From Mycolicibacterium neoaurum VKM Ac-1815D (GTDB taxonomy: Bacteria > Actinomycetota > Actinomycetes > Mycobacteriales > Mycobacteriaceae): DNA of 64,000 bases. The notes beneath the pieces were generated by a model. The model had not been told where the DNA came from and did not search any database. It worked only from the letters and a program-made list of their open reading frames with translations. The translations under genes and the position numbers were made by a program. The stretch covers positions 5,332,001 to 5,396,000 of the forward strand of contig NC_023036.2 of NCBI RefSeq assembly GCF_000317305.3, written 5' to 3'. Each line of letters begins with the position of its first letter. The first letter of the stretch is position 1. This document shows positions 32,931-40,131 of the stretch, in pieces.

Positions 32931-33003
32931 CCGGGGCGAGCGAAGCGACGGGATCAAGACCCGGGGCGAGCGAAGCGACGGGATCAACACCCGAGGCGAG
33001 CGG
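32931..33003. repeat. 30-bp tandem repeat, two and a half copies
   Basis: The unit CCGGGGCGAGCGAAGCGACG plus ten further bases occupies 32931-32960 and 32961-32990, differing at one position (AAGAC versus AACAC). A third, diverged partial copy is at 32991-33003 and runs into the stop of the vWA gene. The units sit between the palindrome and the 3' end of the vWA gene. Confidence 0.85.
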
Positions 33004-34497
33004 TCACGACAGGGCGTGGGCGAGTTCAGCGGCCTTGGCGATCAGCTGGTCGGCGTCGCTGGCCACCACGACCTGGTCGCACACCTGCGCGTAGTCGGGC
33101 ATCGCGCAGGTCGCCTGGCGCCAGTAGCGCTGTGGTTCCGGCGTGACCCAGGCCAGCCGGTGCACCCGCCGGCGCAGCGCCCGCAGCCGGTCCACGCCCG
33201 GGGCCAGGCCCCCGCTGCGGCCGTCGCCGACGATCAACACCGCGGTCCGGGAATCGAGTGAGTCGGCCTGGCCTGCCAGCATCTCGTCGAAGACCTGCCC
33301 GTAGTCGCTGCTGGCCTGCAGGTCCAGCCGACCGTCGGCCAACACGGCCGCCAGCGCATCGTCCCCACCGGCCCGCAACAGGATGTCGGTGACATCGACG
33401 GGTCGGTCGACGAACGCCATCACCCGGCACCGGTGCGCGCGCCGGTGCATGGCCTGGGCCAGTCGCAGGGTGAATGCGGTGACCGGGCGCACCGAGAGTG
33501 ATACGTCGGCGATCACCACCAGCCTGATCCGATCCGGTAAGGGCGTCTTGGTCATCAGGCGGAACGGAACGCCGCCGGTGCGCATGCTGGCCCGCACGGT
33601 GCGGCGCATGTCCAGGCGTCCGCGACCGCGTTCGCGCGGACGAGGCCGTGGCGCCCCGCGCATGCGGCGCAGCACCTCGTGGCAGGCGAGGTCGATATCG
33701 GCGGCAAGGCCGACCTCGGCCCCGTGATCGGGCTCGGTCGGCTCGGCGACCAGCCCGGCCCGCTGCGCCAATGCCTCGACAAACCCTTCGACGGCTTTGG
33801 TCAGTTGCTGCAACTGTTCGGCGGTCAGCGGTTCGCCGGCGTCACCGCCGTAGGTGGCGGCGGGGTCGTAGGCATCCAGCCACGCCAGGATCGCGTCGGG
33901 ATCGTCGAAACTCAGGGTGCCCGCGACGATGGGCGCCACCGAGTCGGCCAGATCACCCGCCATCGCCGCAGCGGCCCGGTCGACCTCTACGGTGTAGCGC
34001 ATCCCGCGCCGGCCCCCGTCGGATTCGGCGGACACGGTCAGCCGATCGTCGGCGCCGGTCACACTGAAGTCGTCGTCGTCCTTATGCGGATTGAATCCCT
34101 TGGTGGCCTCGGGGGTATCGAAGTGCTCACCGACCTCGGCGGCGCGTTCGTTGTATTCGGCGTATCTGCCGATCGAGCTGTCGTCGTCGATCTCCAACTG
34201 GTCGGGCAGGCCCGCTCCGGTGTGTGCACGGCTCGGGCCGGCCACCGCATCGTGGGGTTCGACCGGGTGGGTGTCGAACATCGCCGCGAAGGCGCGCTCG
34301 AATCCGTGTTGTTCCCGATCGTATTTGGCGCATGTTGCCCGCAGTCCGGCGCGCAGGGCGGTCGTGTCCGCGGCACCGAGCAGCGCCAGCACCCTGCGCA
34401 CCTCGATCACCTCGGCCGGGGAGGTCGCGACCCCGGCTCGGCGCAGCAGTTGCCCGAACGCCGCGGCGACCCAGTCCAGGATCTGCGCCGGTGTCAC
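33004..34497 (-). CDS. CoxE-like vWA-domain protein
   Basis: A 497-residue protein. The N-terminal half is acidic and probably helical (PDQLEIDDDSSIGRYAEY, PHKDDDDFSV). The C-terminal half is a CoxE-type von Willebrand A domain with the MIDAS strand LVVIADVSLSVRPV (DxSxS) and VLIVGDGRSGG. CoxE-like proteins work with MoxR ATPases in metal-centre assembly, for example in CO dehydrogenase and nitric oxide reductase systems. GTG 34497 overlaps the upstream AAA stop. It is the third gene of the mno-AAA-vWA run and may help mature an alcohol dehydrogenase. Confidence 0.85.
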   Translation of the reverse strand: MTPAQILDWVAAAFGQLLRRAGVATSPAEVIEVRRVLALLGAADTTALRAGLRATCAKYDREQHGFERAFAAMFDTHPVEPHDAVAGPSRAHTGAGLPDQLEIDDDSSIGRYAEYNERAAEVGEHFDTPEATKGFNPHKDDDDFSVTGADDRLTVSAESDGGRRGMRYTVEVDRAAAAMAGDLADSVAPIVAGTLSFDDPDAILAWLDAYDPAATYGGDAGEPLTAEQLQQLTKAVEGFVEALAQRAGLVAEPTEPDHGAEVGLAADIDLACHEVLRRMRGAPRPRPRERGRGRLDMRRTVRASMRTGGVPFRLMTKTPLPDRIRLVVIADVSLSVRPVTAFTLRLAQAMHRRAHRCRVMAFVDRPVDVTDILLRAGGDDALAAVLADGRLDLQASSDYGQVFDEMLAGQADSLDSRTAVLIVGDGRSGGLAPGVDRLRALRRRVHRLAWVTPEPQRYWRQATCAMPDYAQVCDQVVVASDADQLIAKAAELAHALS

Positions 34498-35486
34498 CGT
34501 CGCCCACCCCTGCCCCGGAACGCCGAGGTGGTGGTGTTGGCGGGTCTGCCTGCCACGGTCACCCGCTCGCCCGGCGATGCTGTTGGCGTCGAGGTCGGCG
34601 ATGAGGTCGGTGCTGGTTCACTGGCGAAGTGCCGCAACGCGATATCGCGGTCGCTGGTGAACTTGACCAGCGCCGAGAGCAGCACCGTGCGGTCTACGTC
34701 GGAGCCGAGCAGGGCCGCTGCCCTGGCACCGTCGATCACCTCGGAGATCGACGGACTCTTGCGCAACGGAAGCTCCCGAAGGGTCCTTGCGAGTTCGACG
34801 ACATCGGCGACGACCTCGGATTCGACCTGCGGGGCCCGCACCCCGACGATCTCCCGTTCCCGTTGCGGCGTAGGGAAACCCAGATGGTAGTGCAGGCACC
34901 GGCGCTTCAGCGCCGCCGACAGTTCGCGGGTGTCGTTGGACGTGAGCACCACCCAGGGCACCGACCGCGCGGTGAAGGTACCGATCTCGGGGATGGTGAC
35001 CTGGCGTTCGGCGAGCACCTCCAGCAGCAGCGCCTCCATCGCCTCCTCGGTGCGGTCGACCTCGTCGATCAACAGCACCACCGGTTGTTCGGAGAGCACC
35101 GCCTCCAGCAGCGGCCGTCGTAACAGGAAGCCCTCGGTGTAGACGTCCCCACCGTTGCCCATCTGCACGTGCAGCAGCTGTTTGGCGTAATCCCATTCGT
35201 AGAGCACGCGGTTGTCGTCGAGACCCTCGTAACACTGCAGACGGATCAACCGCCTGCCGCCGGCGGTGGCAAGCGCCTTGGCGAGTTCGGTCTTGCCGAC
35301 CCCCGCGGGACCCTCCAACAGCAACGGCCGGTCCAGTGCGGTGGCCAGGTGCACCACGGTGGCCAGGTCGTCGTCGATGACGTAATCCTGGCGACGCAGC
35401 GCCTCGGCCAGTTCGGCTGCACCGGTGAATGTCATCGCGTCGTCGCGCACGGGTTCTTCGGATCGGGACAGGGATGCGGTGGTCAC
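34494..35486 (-). CDS. MoxR-type AAA+ ATPase in the mno operon
   Basis: A 330-residue AAA+ protein. Walker A is GPAGVGKTELAKAL, Walker B is VVLLIDEVDRTEEAMEALLLEVL, and sensor 1 is VVLTSNDTRELSAALKRR. The C-terminal 35 residues are a disordered Ser/Thr/Pro stretch. It belongs to the MoxR/CoxD group rather than the island MoxR2. The start is GTG with GGAGG about 8 nt upstream. It sits 72 bp after mno, behind a hairpin, and overlaps the vWA gene by 4 bp, forming a MoxR-vWA chaperone pair. Confidence 0.88.
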   Translation of the reverse strand: MTTASLSRSEEPVRDDAMTFTGAAELAEALRRQDYVIDDDLATVVHLATALDRPLLLEGPAGVGKTELAKALATAGGRRLIRLQCYEGLDDNRVLYEWDYAKQLLHVQMGNGGDVYTEGFLLRRPLLEAVLSEQPVVLLIDEVDRTEEAMEALLLEVLAERQVTIPEIGTFTARSVPWVVLTSNDTRELSAALKRRCLHYHLGFPTPQREREIVGVRAPQVESEVVADVVELARTLRELPLRKSPSISEVIDGARAAALLGSDVDRTVLLSALVKFTSDRDIALRHFASEPAPTSSPTSTPTASPGERVTVAGRPANTTTSAFRGRGGRR

Positions 35487-35506
35487 GGCAACCTCCGGTG
35501 GAGGTG

Positions 35507-35550
35507 CACGGCAGGGGCGGACCGAGGTGGACGGATCGGCCCCTGCCGTG
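35507..35550 (-). promoter_or_regulatory. Stem-loop between mno and the AAA gene
   Basis: CACGGCAGGGGC (35507-35518) and GCCCCTGCCGTG (35539-35550) are a perfect 12-bp inverted repeat with a 20-nt loop. No T-run follows. It may stabilise the 3' end of an abundant mno mRNA or partly attenuate read-through into the ATPase gene. Confidence 0.55.
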
Positions 35551-35558
35551 GCACCGGG

Positions 35559-36830
35559 TCAGTAGGACGAGTTGATGGCGTGTCCGACAACAGGAACCAT
35601 CGACTCGACGGTGACCTCGCGCGGATTGCCCGGCGTGCACCAGTCGTCCTGGATGTGCTCGGAGATGGCCAGCACGGTCTTGTCGTCGCCCTTGATGACC
35701 TCGCCACGACCCGCGTACTTACCGGTGTTCATCCGGTTCTTGTCATAAGAGTCGGTGCGGACGGCGGAGAAGTTGTCCGGGATGCCGACATCCTGGGAGA
35801 GCCGGATCGCCGCCTCCACGGCGGCATCGGCGGCCTGCACCGTGGTCATGTTCCGGGTGTCGACGCCCATCGCCGTGGCCAGCTGCGCGTAGCGCTCGTA
35901 GCGCGAGGGCAGGTTGTACTCCCACACCCGGGGCAGCGCGATGGCGTTGTTGAGGCCGTGGTGGCTGTCGAAGAACGCGCTGACGGCGTGGCTGATCGAG
36001 TGCACGATGCCGAGGCCACCGGAGTTGAATGCCTGCCCGGCGATGTACTGCGCGTTCATCATGCCTTCGCGCGCCTTGAGGTTACGCGGCTCGAAGACGG
36101 CCTCGCGCAGGTGTTTGGCGACGAGTTCCACCGAGTACAGGGCGTTTCCGAGCGACGGTGCGAAGTCCAGCCGGGACACGAAGGGCTCACTGCCGTGGGC
36201 AAGGACGTCGAACCCGCAGTAGGCGGTGAAGTGCTGCGGGCAGGTGTAGTACAGCAGCGGGTCGTCGATGGCCAGGGTGACGATGGTGGCCTCGTCGAAG
36301 CCGACCCACTTGTGCGGGTGCTCCATATCGGAGGTGTCGGTGATGACGTAAGCCCAGGAGGTCTCCGAACCCGTTCCCGCCGTGGTGGATACCGCGATAT
36401 GCGGCGGGTTCTCCTTGTTGGTGGACTTGGCGAAGCCCTCGAACTCGTTGATGTTGCGGCCGTCGTGCGCGATGACGACACGGGCGCCCTTGGCGGCGTC
36501 ATGGCTGGAGCCACCGCCGATGGAGATGATGCTGTCGCACTTTTCCTGCTGGTAGAGCGCCGCGGCCTCCATGACGTTGTAGTCCTTGGGGTTGGACTCC
36601 ACCTTGTCGTAGAGCACGACCTCGACGCCCTGGTATTCGATCTTGCCGGTCAGTTCCTCGATGATGCCCGAACCGCGCAGGCCGGTGGTCATCAGCAGGG
36701 TGCGCTTGAAACCGAGGTTCTTGGCCTCGACACCGATGATGTCGTGGGCGCCCACACCGAGCAGGGCGCGCGGGAACGGATGGAACTCCTTGATCGGAAA
36801 ATCCCAAATCTGGTTCAGCTCAATGGCCAT
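35559..36830 (-). CDS. mno: NDMA-dependent (mycofactocin-type) methanol/alcohol dehydrogenase
   Basis: A 423-residue type III dehydrogenase matching the actinobacterial NDMA-dependent methanol dehydrogenase. The N-terminus is IWDFPIKEFHPFPRALLGVG. The nucleotide motif is SIGGGSSHDAAKG (about 103-115). Metal ligands lie in GFDVLAHGSEPFV (D208, H212), HSISHA and SHHGLNNAIALP (about 277-300). It forms cytoplasmic multimers with tightly bound NAD, and re-oxidation in vivo depends on mycofactocin. It converts methanol and other alcohols to aldehydes. ATG 36830 has GAGGAG about 8 nt upstream. A MoxR-vWA pair follows. Confidence 0.92.
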   Translation of the reverse strand: MAIELNQIWDFPIKEFHPFPRALLGVGAHDIIGVEAKNLGFKRTLLMTTGLRGSGIIEELTGKIEYQGVEVVLYDKVESNPKDYNVMEAAALYQQEKCDSIISIGGGSSHDAAKGARVVIAHDGRNINEFEGFAKSTNKENPPHIAVSTTAGTGSETSWAYVITDTSDMEHPHKWVGFDEATIVTLAIDDPLLYYTCPQHFTAYCGFDVLAHGSEPFVSRLDFAPSLGNALYSVELVAKHLREAVFEPRNLKAREGMMNAQYIAGQAFNSGGLGIVHSISHAVSAFFDSHHGLNNAIALPRVWEYNLPSRYERYAQLATAMGVDTRNMTTVQAADAAVEAAIRLSQDVGIPDNFSAVRTDSYDKNRMNTGKYAGRGEVIKGDDKTVLAISEHIQDDWCTPGNPREVTVESMVPVVGHAINSSY

Positions 36831-36889
36831 TGGACGACTCCTCGCGGTATCGGACGGGTGGTGCACCCGGTAGAGATACCGTTGCCCGG

Positions 36890-36905
36890 CGTGGCGCGCA
36901 TCACA
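36890..36905. promoter_or_regulatory. CRP-like half-palindrome upstream of mno
   Basis: On the minus strand TGTGATGCGCGCCACG resembles the CRP consensus TGTGA-N6-TCACA, with a perfect left half and a CCACG right half. It lies upstream of a possible -10 (TATCTC, 36873-36878). Only one arm is good, so the call is tentative. Confidence 0.3.
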
Positions 36906-36943
36906 ATGGCTTCGGCTCAGGACCCGCCGTCCGGCGCACCGAA

Positions 36944-36962
36944 ACTGCCCGATCGGGTAGGT
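36944..36962. promoter_or_regulatory. Candidate MnoR site 2 upstream of mno
   Basis: ACTGCCCGATCGGGTAGGT matches the 20-bp palindrome at 32910-32929 except at two left-arm positions. The 15-bp core at 36948-36962 is identical. It lies about 86 bp upstream of the inferred mno transcription start and just beyond the stop of the HNH gene. Confidence 0.6.
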
Positions 36963-36972
36963 CGGCCGGCCG

Positions 36973-38406
36973 TCAGAAGGGCGGGGGTTCGTAGTGGGCG
37001 GCGATGCGGGCTTGTTCCTGTTGTTCCCGCTCGTCGACTCGACACCGGTTCGCCGCGCGTTCGGCGGTGATGCGGCGGGTGCGGTCTTCGGCGCGGGAGC
37101 GGTCGCGGGTGGGCATTTTCAGGCAGCGCTTCGCGTTGACGGGCAGGCTGGGTTGCAGCGAAGGCTCGCCGGTGGGGTCGCCCAGGCCGGTGAACCAGTG
37201 TCCGCCCTCGGGTTCGGTGGTGTAGACGTGCCCGGTCGGCGAGGTCCATACGACGGTGCCGTTGGCCAGTTGTGTGTCGCGCCAGTCGTGGAACGTTTTC
37301 AACAGATGGTGCGCCCGGCACAGGCATTTCAGGTTCGAGGGGTGGGTGGGCCCGGCCGGGTATGGGACGGTGTGGTCGATATCGGTGTTCCAGGCCGGCA
37401 CATCGCAGCCCGGGAAGCGGCACGTCAGGTCCCGGCAGCGGATGAACTCGCCCAGTGTCGTAGACGGGAAGCGGCCGGCCTCGACGGTGATGGCGGCCGG
37501 CTCGACCGTGCGGACCCTCGCGTTGCGTCGGGCCTCGTCGACGGCAGGCAGGCCGATGTGTCCGTAGCCGGGAACGATGCCCAGACCGCCGACCGAATCG
37601 GCGACCAGGTGCACGATCAGACTGGCGCACGGCACGCCACTGGACACCGTCAGCGGCTCTGCCGGGCAACCGGATTGACCGCACCGACACGTCAGGGGCT
37701 TACCGATGAACACCGCGAAGAAGGCGTCCGAGCGGCGTTGATCCCTGGTACGCGGATCGGTGGGACACACCGAGTCGGCCATCGCATCGAGGACGGCGTT
37801 CATCGCGGCGAGCGCAGCGAGGTCGATGCGGCCCCAAATCTCGGCGGTGCCGTCGCCGTTGGGACAACCCCCGATCTCACGGTCGCGGCGGATCTGGTCC
37901 CGGATCCGCACCGCCTCGGGGTCCTGGGCTGCGATGACGGCGTTGATGCGGGCCTCGATCTTCGGCTCGGACAGCCGCACCCAGCTGACGGCTTTCTCCG
38001 CCAGACGCTCATCGACACGAGCCAAGATCTCGGGGTCCTGGATGAGTTCGGTGCGCGACACGATCGCCGCCAACATCCGGTAGTCCACCAATCCACTTTT
38101 GGCGGTCGCGAGCTCCCGGGGCAGCCGGGTGTACAACGCGATCGCCATCCGAACCTGCGCAGCGGCCCGGCACCGGCTCAACGCCAATGCCGCAGCAACC
38201 TCGGCGACCAGGCTGCTGTGCCCGTCGATGGCCCAGCACAGTTTCTCGGTGTCATCATCGGGAGCGCGCACGTCGTAGAGCTGGCCGATGGCGAACAACC
38301 GGCGTGCACCGCACGCATTCTCCTCACGGGCCTCGGCACCGATGTTGTCCACCGCTTGCCAGGCCGCCCGCTCCTCGGCCTCGAAGGCCGCCATGGCGTT
38401 CTTCAT
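36973..38406 (-). CDS. 13E12-type DUF222/HNH endonuclease
   Basis: A 477-residue protein. The N-terminal DUF222 region (about 1-290) is helical with SEPKIEARINAVIAAQDPEA and GRIDLAALAAMNAVLDAMA. The C-terminal HNH nuclease has TDIDHTVPYPAG, HPSNLKCLCRAHHLLKTFHDW and a CRFPGCDVPA zinc knuckle. These are the many-copy 13E12 family proteins of mycobacteria; in M. tuberculosis the REP13E12 copies serve as prophage integration targets. ATG 38406 is preferred to an in-frame start 30 bp upstream because the family normally begins near this residue. Function of the family is unknown. Confidence 0.87.
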   Translation of the reverse strand: MKNAMAAFEAEERAAWQAVDNIGAEAREENACGARRLFAIGQLYDVRAPDDDTEKLCWAIDGHSSLVAEVAAALALSRCRAAAQVRMAIALYTRLPRELATAKSGLVDYRMLAAIVSRTELIQDPEILARVDERLAEKAVSWVRLSEPKIEARINAVIAAQDPEAVRIRDQIRRDREIGGCPNGDGTAEIWGRIDLAALAAMNAVLDAMADSVCPTDPRTRDQRRSDAFFAVFIGKPLTCRCGQSGCPAEPLTVSSGVPCASLIVHLVADSVGGLGIVPGYGHIGLPAVDEARRNARVRTVEPAAITVEAGRFPSTTLGEFIRCRDLTCRFPGCDVPAWNTDIDHTVPYPAGPTHPSNLKCLCRAHHLLKTFHDWRDTQLANGTVVWTSPTGHVYTTEPEGGHWFTGLGDPTGEPSLQPSLPVNAKRCLKMPTRDRSRAEDRTRRITAERAANRCRVDEREQQEQARIAAHYEPPPF

Positions 38407-38563
38407 GAATAGAACACTAGTTCGATGGTCCGACACGTTGCGGCTCGACAGAAGATGTCCCCACCGATTAGGCGGACTAGCGAAACCCTTACAGAGAGCC
38501 CAGTTTCAAGGACTCTCGATCCCCGGTGTCTAGCCACGCTAATCGACGGGGACCCAGTGGACC

Positions 38564-39448
38564 CTAGGGGCCCGAGGACCACCCGCGGAACGCGGCGACG
38601 AACTCCTCCGGCGCGTCCGACTCCACATAGAGTCCGGCGTCCTTGACGATCACGGTCTGGTGATCGGGGAACTCGCGTTCCAGCCGTTCGCGCTCCTGCG
38701 GCCGGAAGGCGATATCGGCGTCACCCCAGATGATCAGCGTGGGCAGATGCGCGATGGCAGGCAACCCGGCCTCGACCGCTGCGAAGAACGCGCGGCCGGA
38801 CAGCACCGCGCCGGGGAGCACCGCGCTCGCCTGCCGGCGGGCCGGGGTGTCCAGCGCCCGCCGGTAGTGCTCCATCTCGGAATCGGAGGGCTTGCGGCGC
38901 TTGTGCCCCACCGGGATGAAGGCGCTGACGAGAAGGTTGAACTGGCGGACCAGCAGACGGGTCAGCGGTCCGCCCATGATGTGCCCGAACGCCTCGAAGT
39001 GCAGGATGCCGTTGACCGGCCATGCCCACGTGTTGGCCAGGACCAGACGCCGGAAAACCTCCGGGCGGCGCTGCGCAACGGCCAGCCCGATCAGCCCACC
39101 CCAGTCCTGCCCGACCAGCGTCACATCGCCCAGATCGAGCTCGTCGACGAAAGAGGTCACCACCTCCGCGTGTTCCCGAGGTGTGAACCGGTAGCCGGAC
39201 CGGGCCGTCGACAGCCCGAAGCCCGGGTAGTCCAGCGCTATGCAGCGGTAGTCGCGCCGCAGCTCCCGCACGACGTCACGCCACAGGAACGACCAGGTCG
39301 GATTGCCGTGCAGCAGCAGCAAGATGGGGCCGGAACCCTCGTCGATGTAGTGCACGCAATGCCCGTCGATATCGACGAATCGACTCTCGAAGGGGAACAG
39401 TTCGTCATCGACCCAATCCGGCCGGACGCGCTTCGCAGTATCGGTCAT
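38564..39448 (-). CDS. Haloalkane dehalogenase-like alpha/beta hydrolase with missing catalytic His
   Basis: A 294-residue alpha/beta hydrolase close to mycobacterial haloalkane-dehalogenase-like proteins such as Rv1833c. HGNPTWSFLW supplies the halide/oxyanion residues N49 and W52. The nucleophile is D115 in GQDWGG, and the acid is probably D245 in WGDADIAFRP. The expected catalytic histidine (family pattern A-x-H-F-x-Q-E-D-A-P) is replaced by L273 in DAGLYVESDAP; CTC for CAC is a one-base difference. It is therefore either inactive as a hydrolase or works differently. It is divergent from an HxlR-type regulator. Confidence 0.82.
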   Translation of the reverse strand: MTDTAKRVRPDWVDDELFPFESRFVDIDGHCVHYIDEGSGPILLLLHGNPTWSFLWRDVVRELRRDYRCIALDYPGFGLSTARSGYRFTPREHAEVVTSFVDELDLGDVTLVGQDWGGLIGLAVAQRRPEVFRRLVLANTWAWPVNGILHFEAFGHIMGGPLTRLLVRQFNLLVSAFIPVGHKRRKPSDSEMEHYRRALDTPARRQASAVLPGAVLSGRAFFAAVEAGLPAIAHLPTLIIWGDADIAFRPQERERLEREFPDHQTVIVKDAGLYVESDAPEEFVAAFRGWSSGP

Positions 39449-39451
39449 CAC

Positions 39452-39496
39452 TTGACGTTCTCATATACACTTTATATTCTCAAGCGATTGGAGAAT
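39452..39496 (+). promoter_or_regulatory. Promoter and operator-like repeats between hydrolase and HxlR genes
   Basis: TTGACG (39452-39457) and TATTCT (39475-39480) are 17 bp apart, the best-matching promoter in this part of the window, reading into the regulator. ATTCTC (39476-39481) and GAGAAT (39491-39496) form an inverted repeat over the start region. The A/T-rich 53-bp gap separates the two divergent starts, so one site can control both genes. Confidence 0.55.
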
Positions 39497-39501
39497 GTGT
39501 G

Positions 39502-40131
39502 ATGCGCCGTTACGGCCAATACTGCGGGCTGGCCCGCTCACTGGAGATCGTGGGCGATCGATGGAATCTGCTCATCGTCCGCCAGCTGCTGATCGCGCCG
39601 GCCCGCTACCGTGATCTGGTCGCCGGGCTGCCGGGGATCGCCACCAACCTGCTCGCCGACCGCTTGCGCGAACTGGAATCGGCGGGCGTCGTCGAACGCC
39701 GGCTCGGCGACGGCAGCACAGTCGAGTACGCCCTCACCCCCTGGGGCGCCGAACTACGCGAGCCCATCGAGGGTTTGATCCGCTGGTCCACCCCGCTGAT
39801 GGTGCGCGGACCCGAGGGCGACACGTTCCGTCACGAGTGGCTGACCCTCGCGATCCCGGCCCTGCTGTCCGCCCGCGCGAAGGTCCGTGCCACCGTGTCG
39901 ATCGGTCTCGCCGGTGAGGATATGGCCCTGCAGCTCAACGCTTCCCGTACGGGTTTCACGGTGGGGACTCCCGACGGTCGCGAACTGGCCGGCACGCTGC
40001 ACGCCGCACCCGAATACATCCTCGGTCTGGCCGCAGGGGCCCTGACCATCGACGATGCCCGCGCCCTCGGGTTGATCGAGATCGACGGTGACGAGGCTGC
40101 CGTCCGATCGATCCTAGGCGCTACGAGCTGA
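39502..40131 (+). CDS. HxlR-type winged-helix regulator
   Basis: A 209-residue protein. The winged helix (about 1-95) has the HxlR pattern CGLARSLEIVGDRWNLLIVRQLL, RYRDLVAGLPGIATNLLADRL and VVERRLGDGSTVEYALTPWG. The C-terminal 100 residues resemble an SCP2-like small-molecule-binding fold, as seen in many actinobacterial HxlR proteins. ATG 39502 has GGAGA 8 nt upstream; a GTG immediately precedes it. It probably regulates itself and the divergent hydrolase. Its last 11 bp overlap the convergent egtE end. Confidence 0.85.
   Translation: MRRYGQYCGLARSLEIVGDRWNLLIVRQLLIAPARYRDLVAGLPGIATNLLADRLRELESAGVVERRLGDGSTVEYALTPWGAELREPIEGLIRWSTPLMVRGPEGDTFRHEWLTLAIPALLSARAKVRATVSIGLAGEDMALQLNASRTGFTVGTPDGRELAGTLHAAPEYILGLAAGALTIDDARALGLIEIDGDEAAVRSILGATS

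Noticed and set aside
32931..33003. CRISPR array
   Set aside because: The 30-bp units are directly contiguous with no spacers, and no cas gene is present.
35169..37070. A plus-strand open frame of over 600 codons across mno
   Set aside because: It lies opposite the clearly identified mno and AAA genes, and its translation is Gly/Val/Asp/His-rich without domains.
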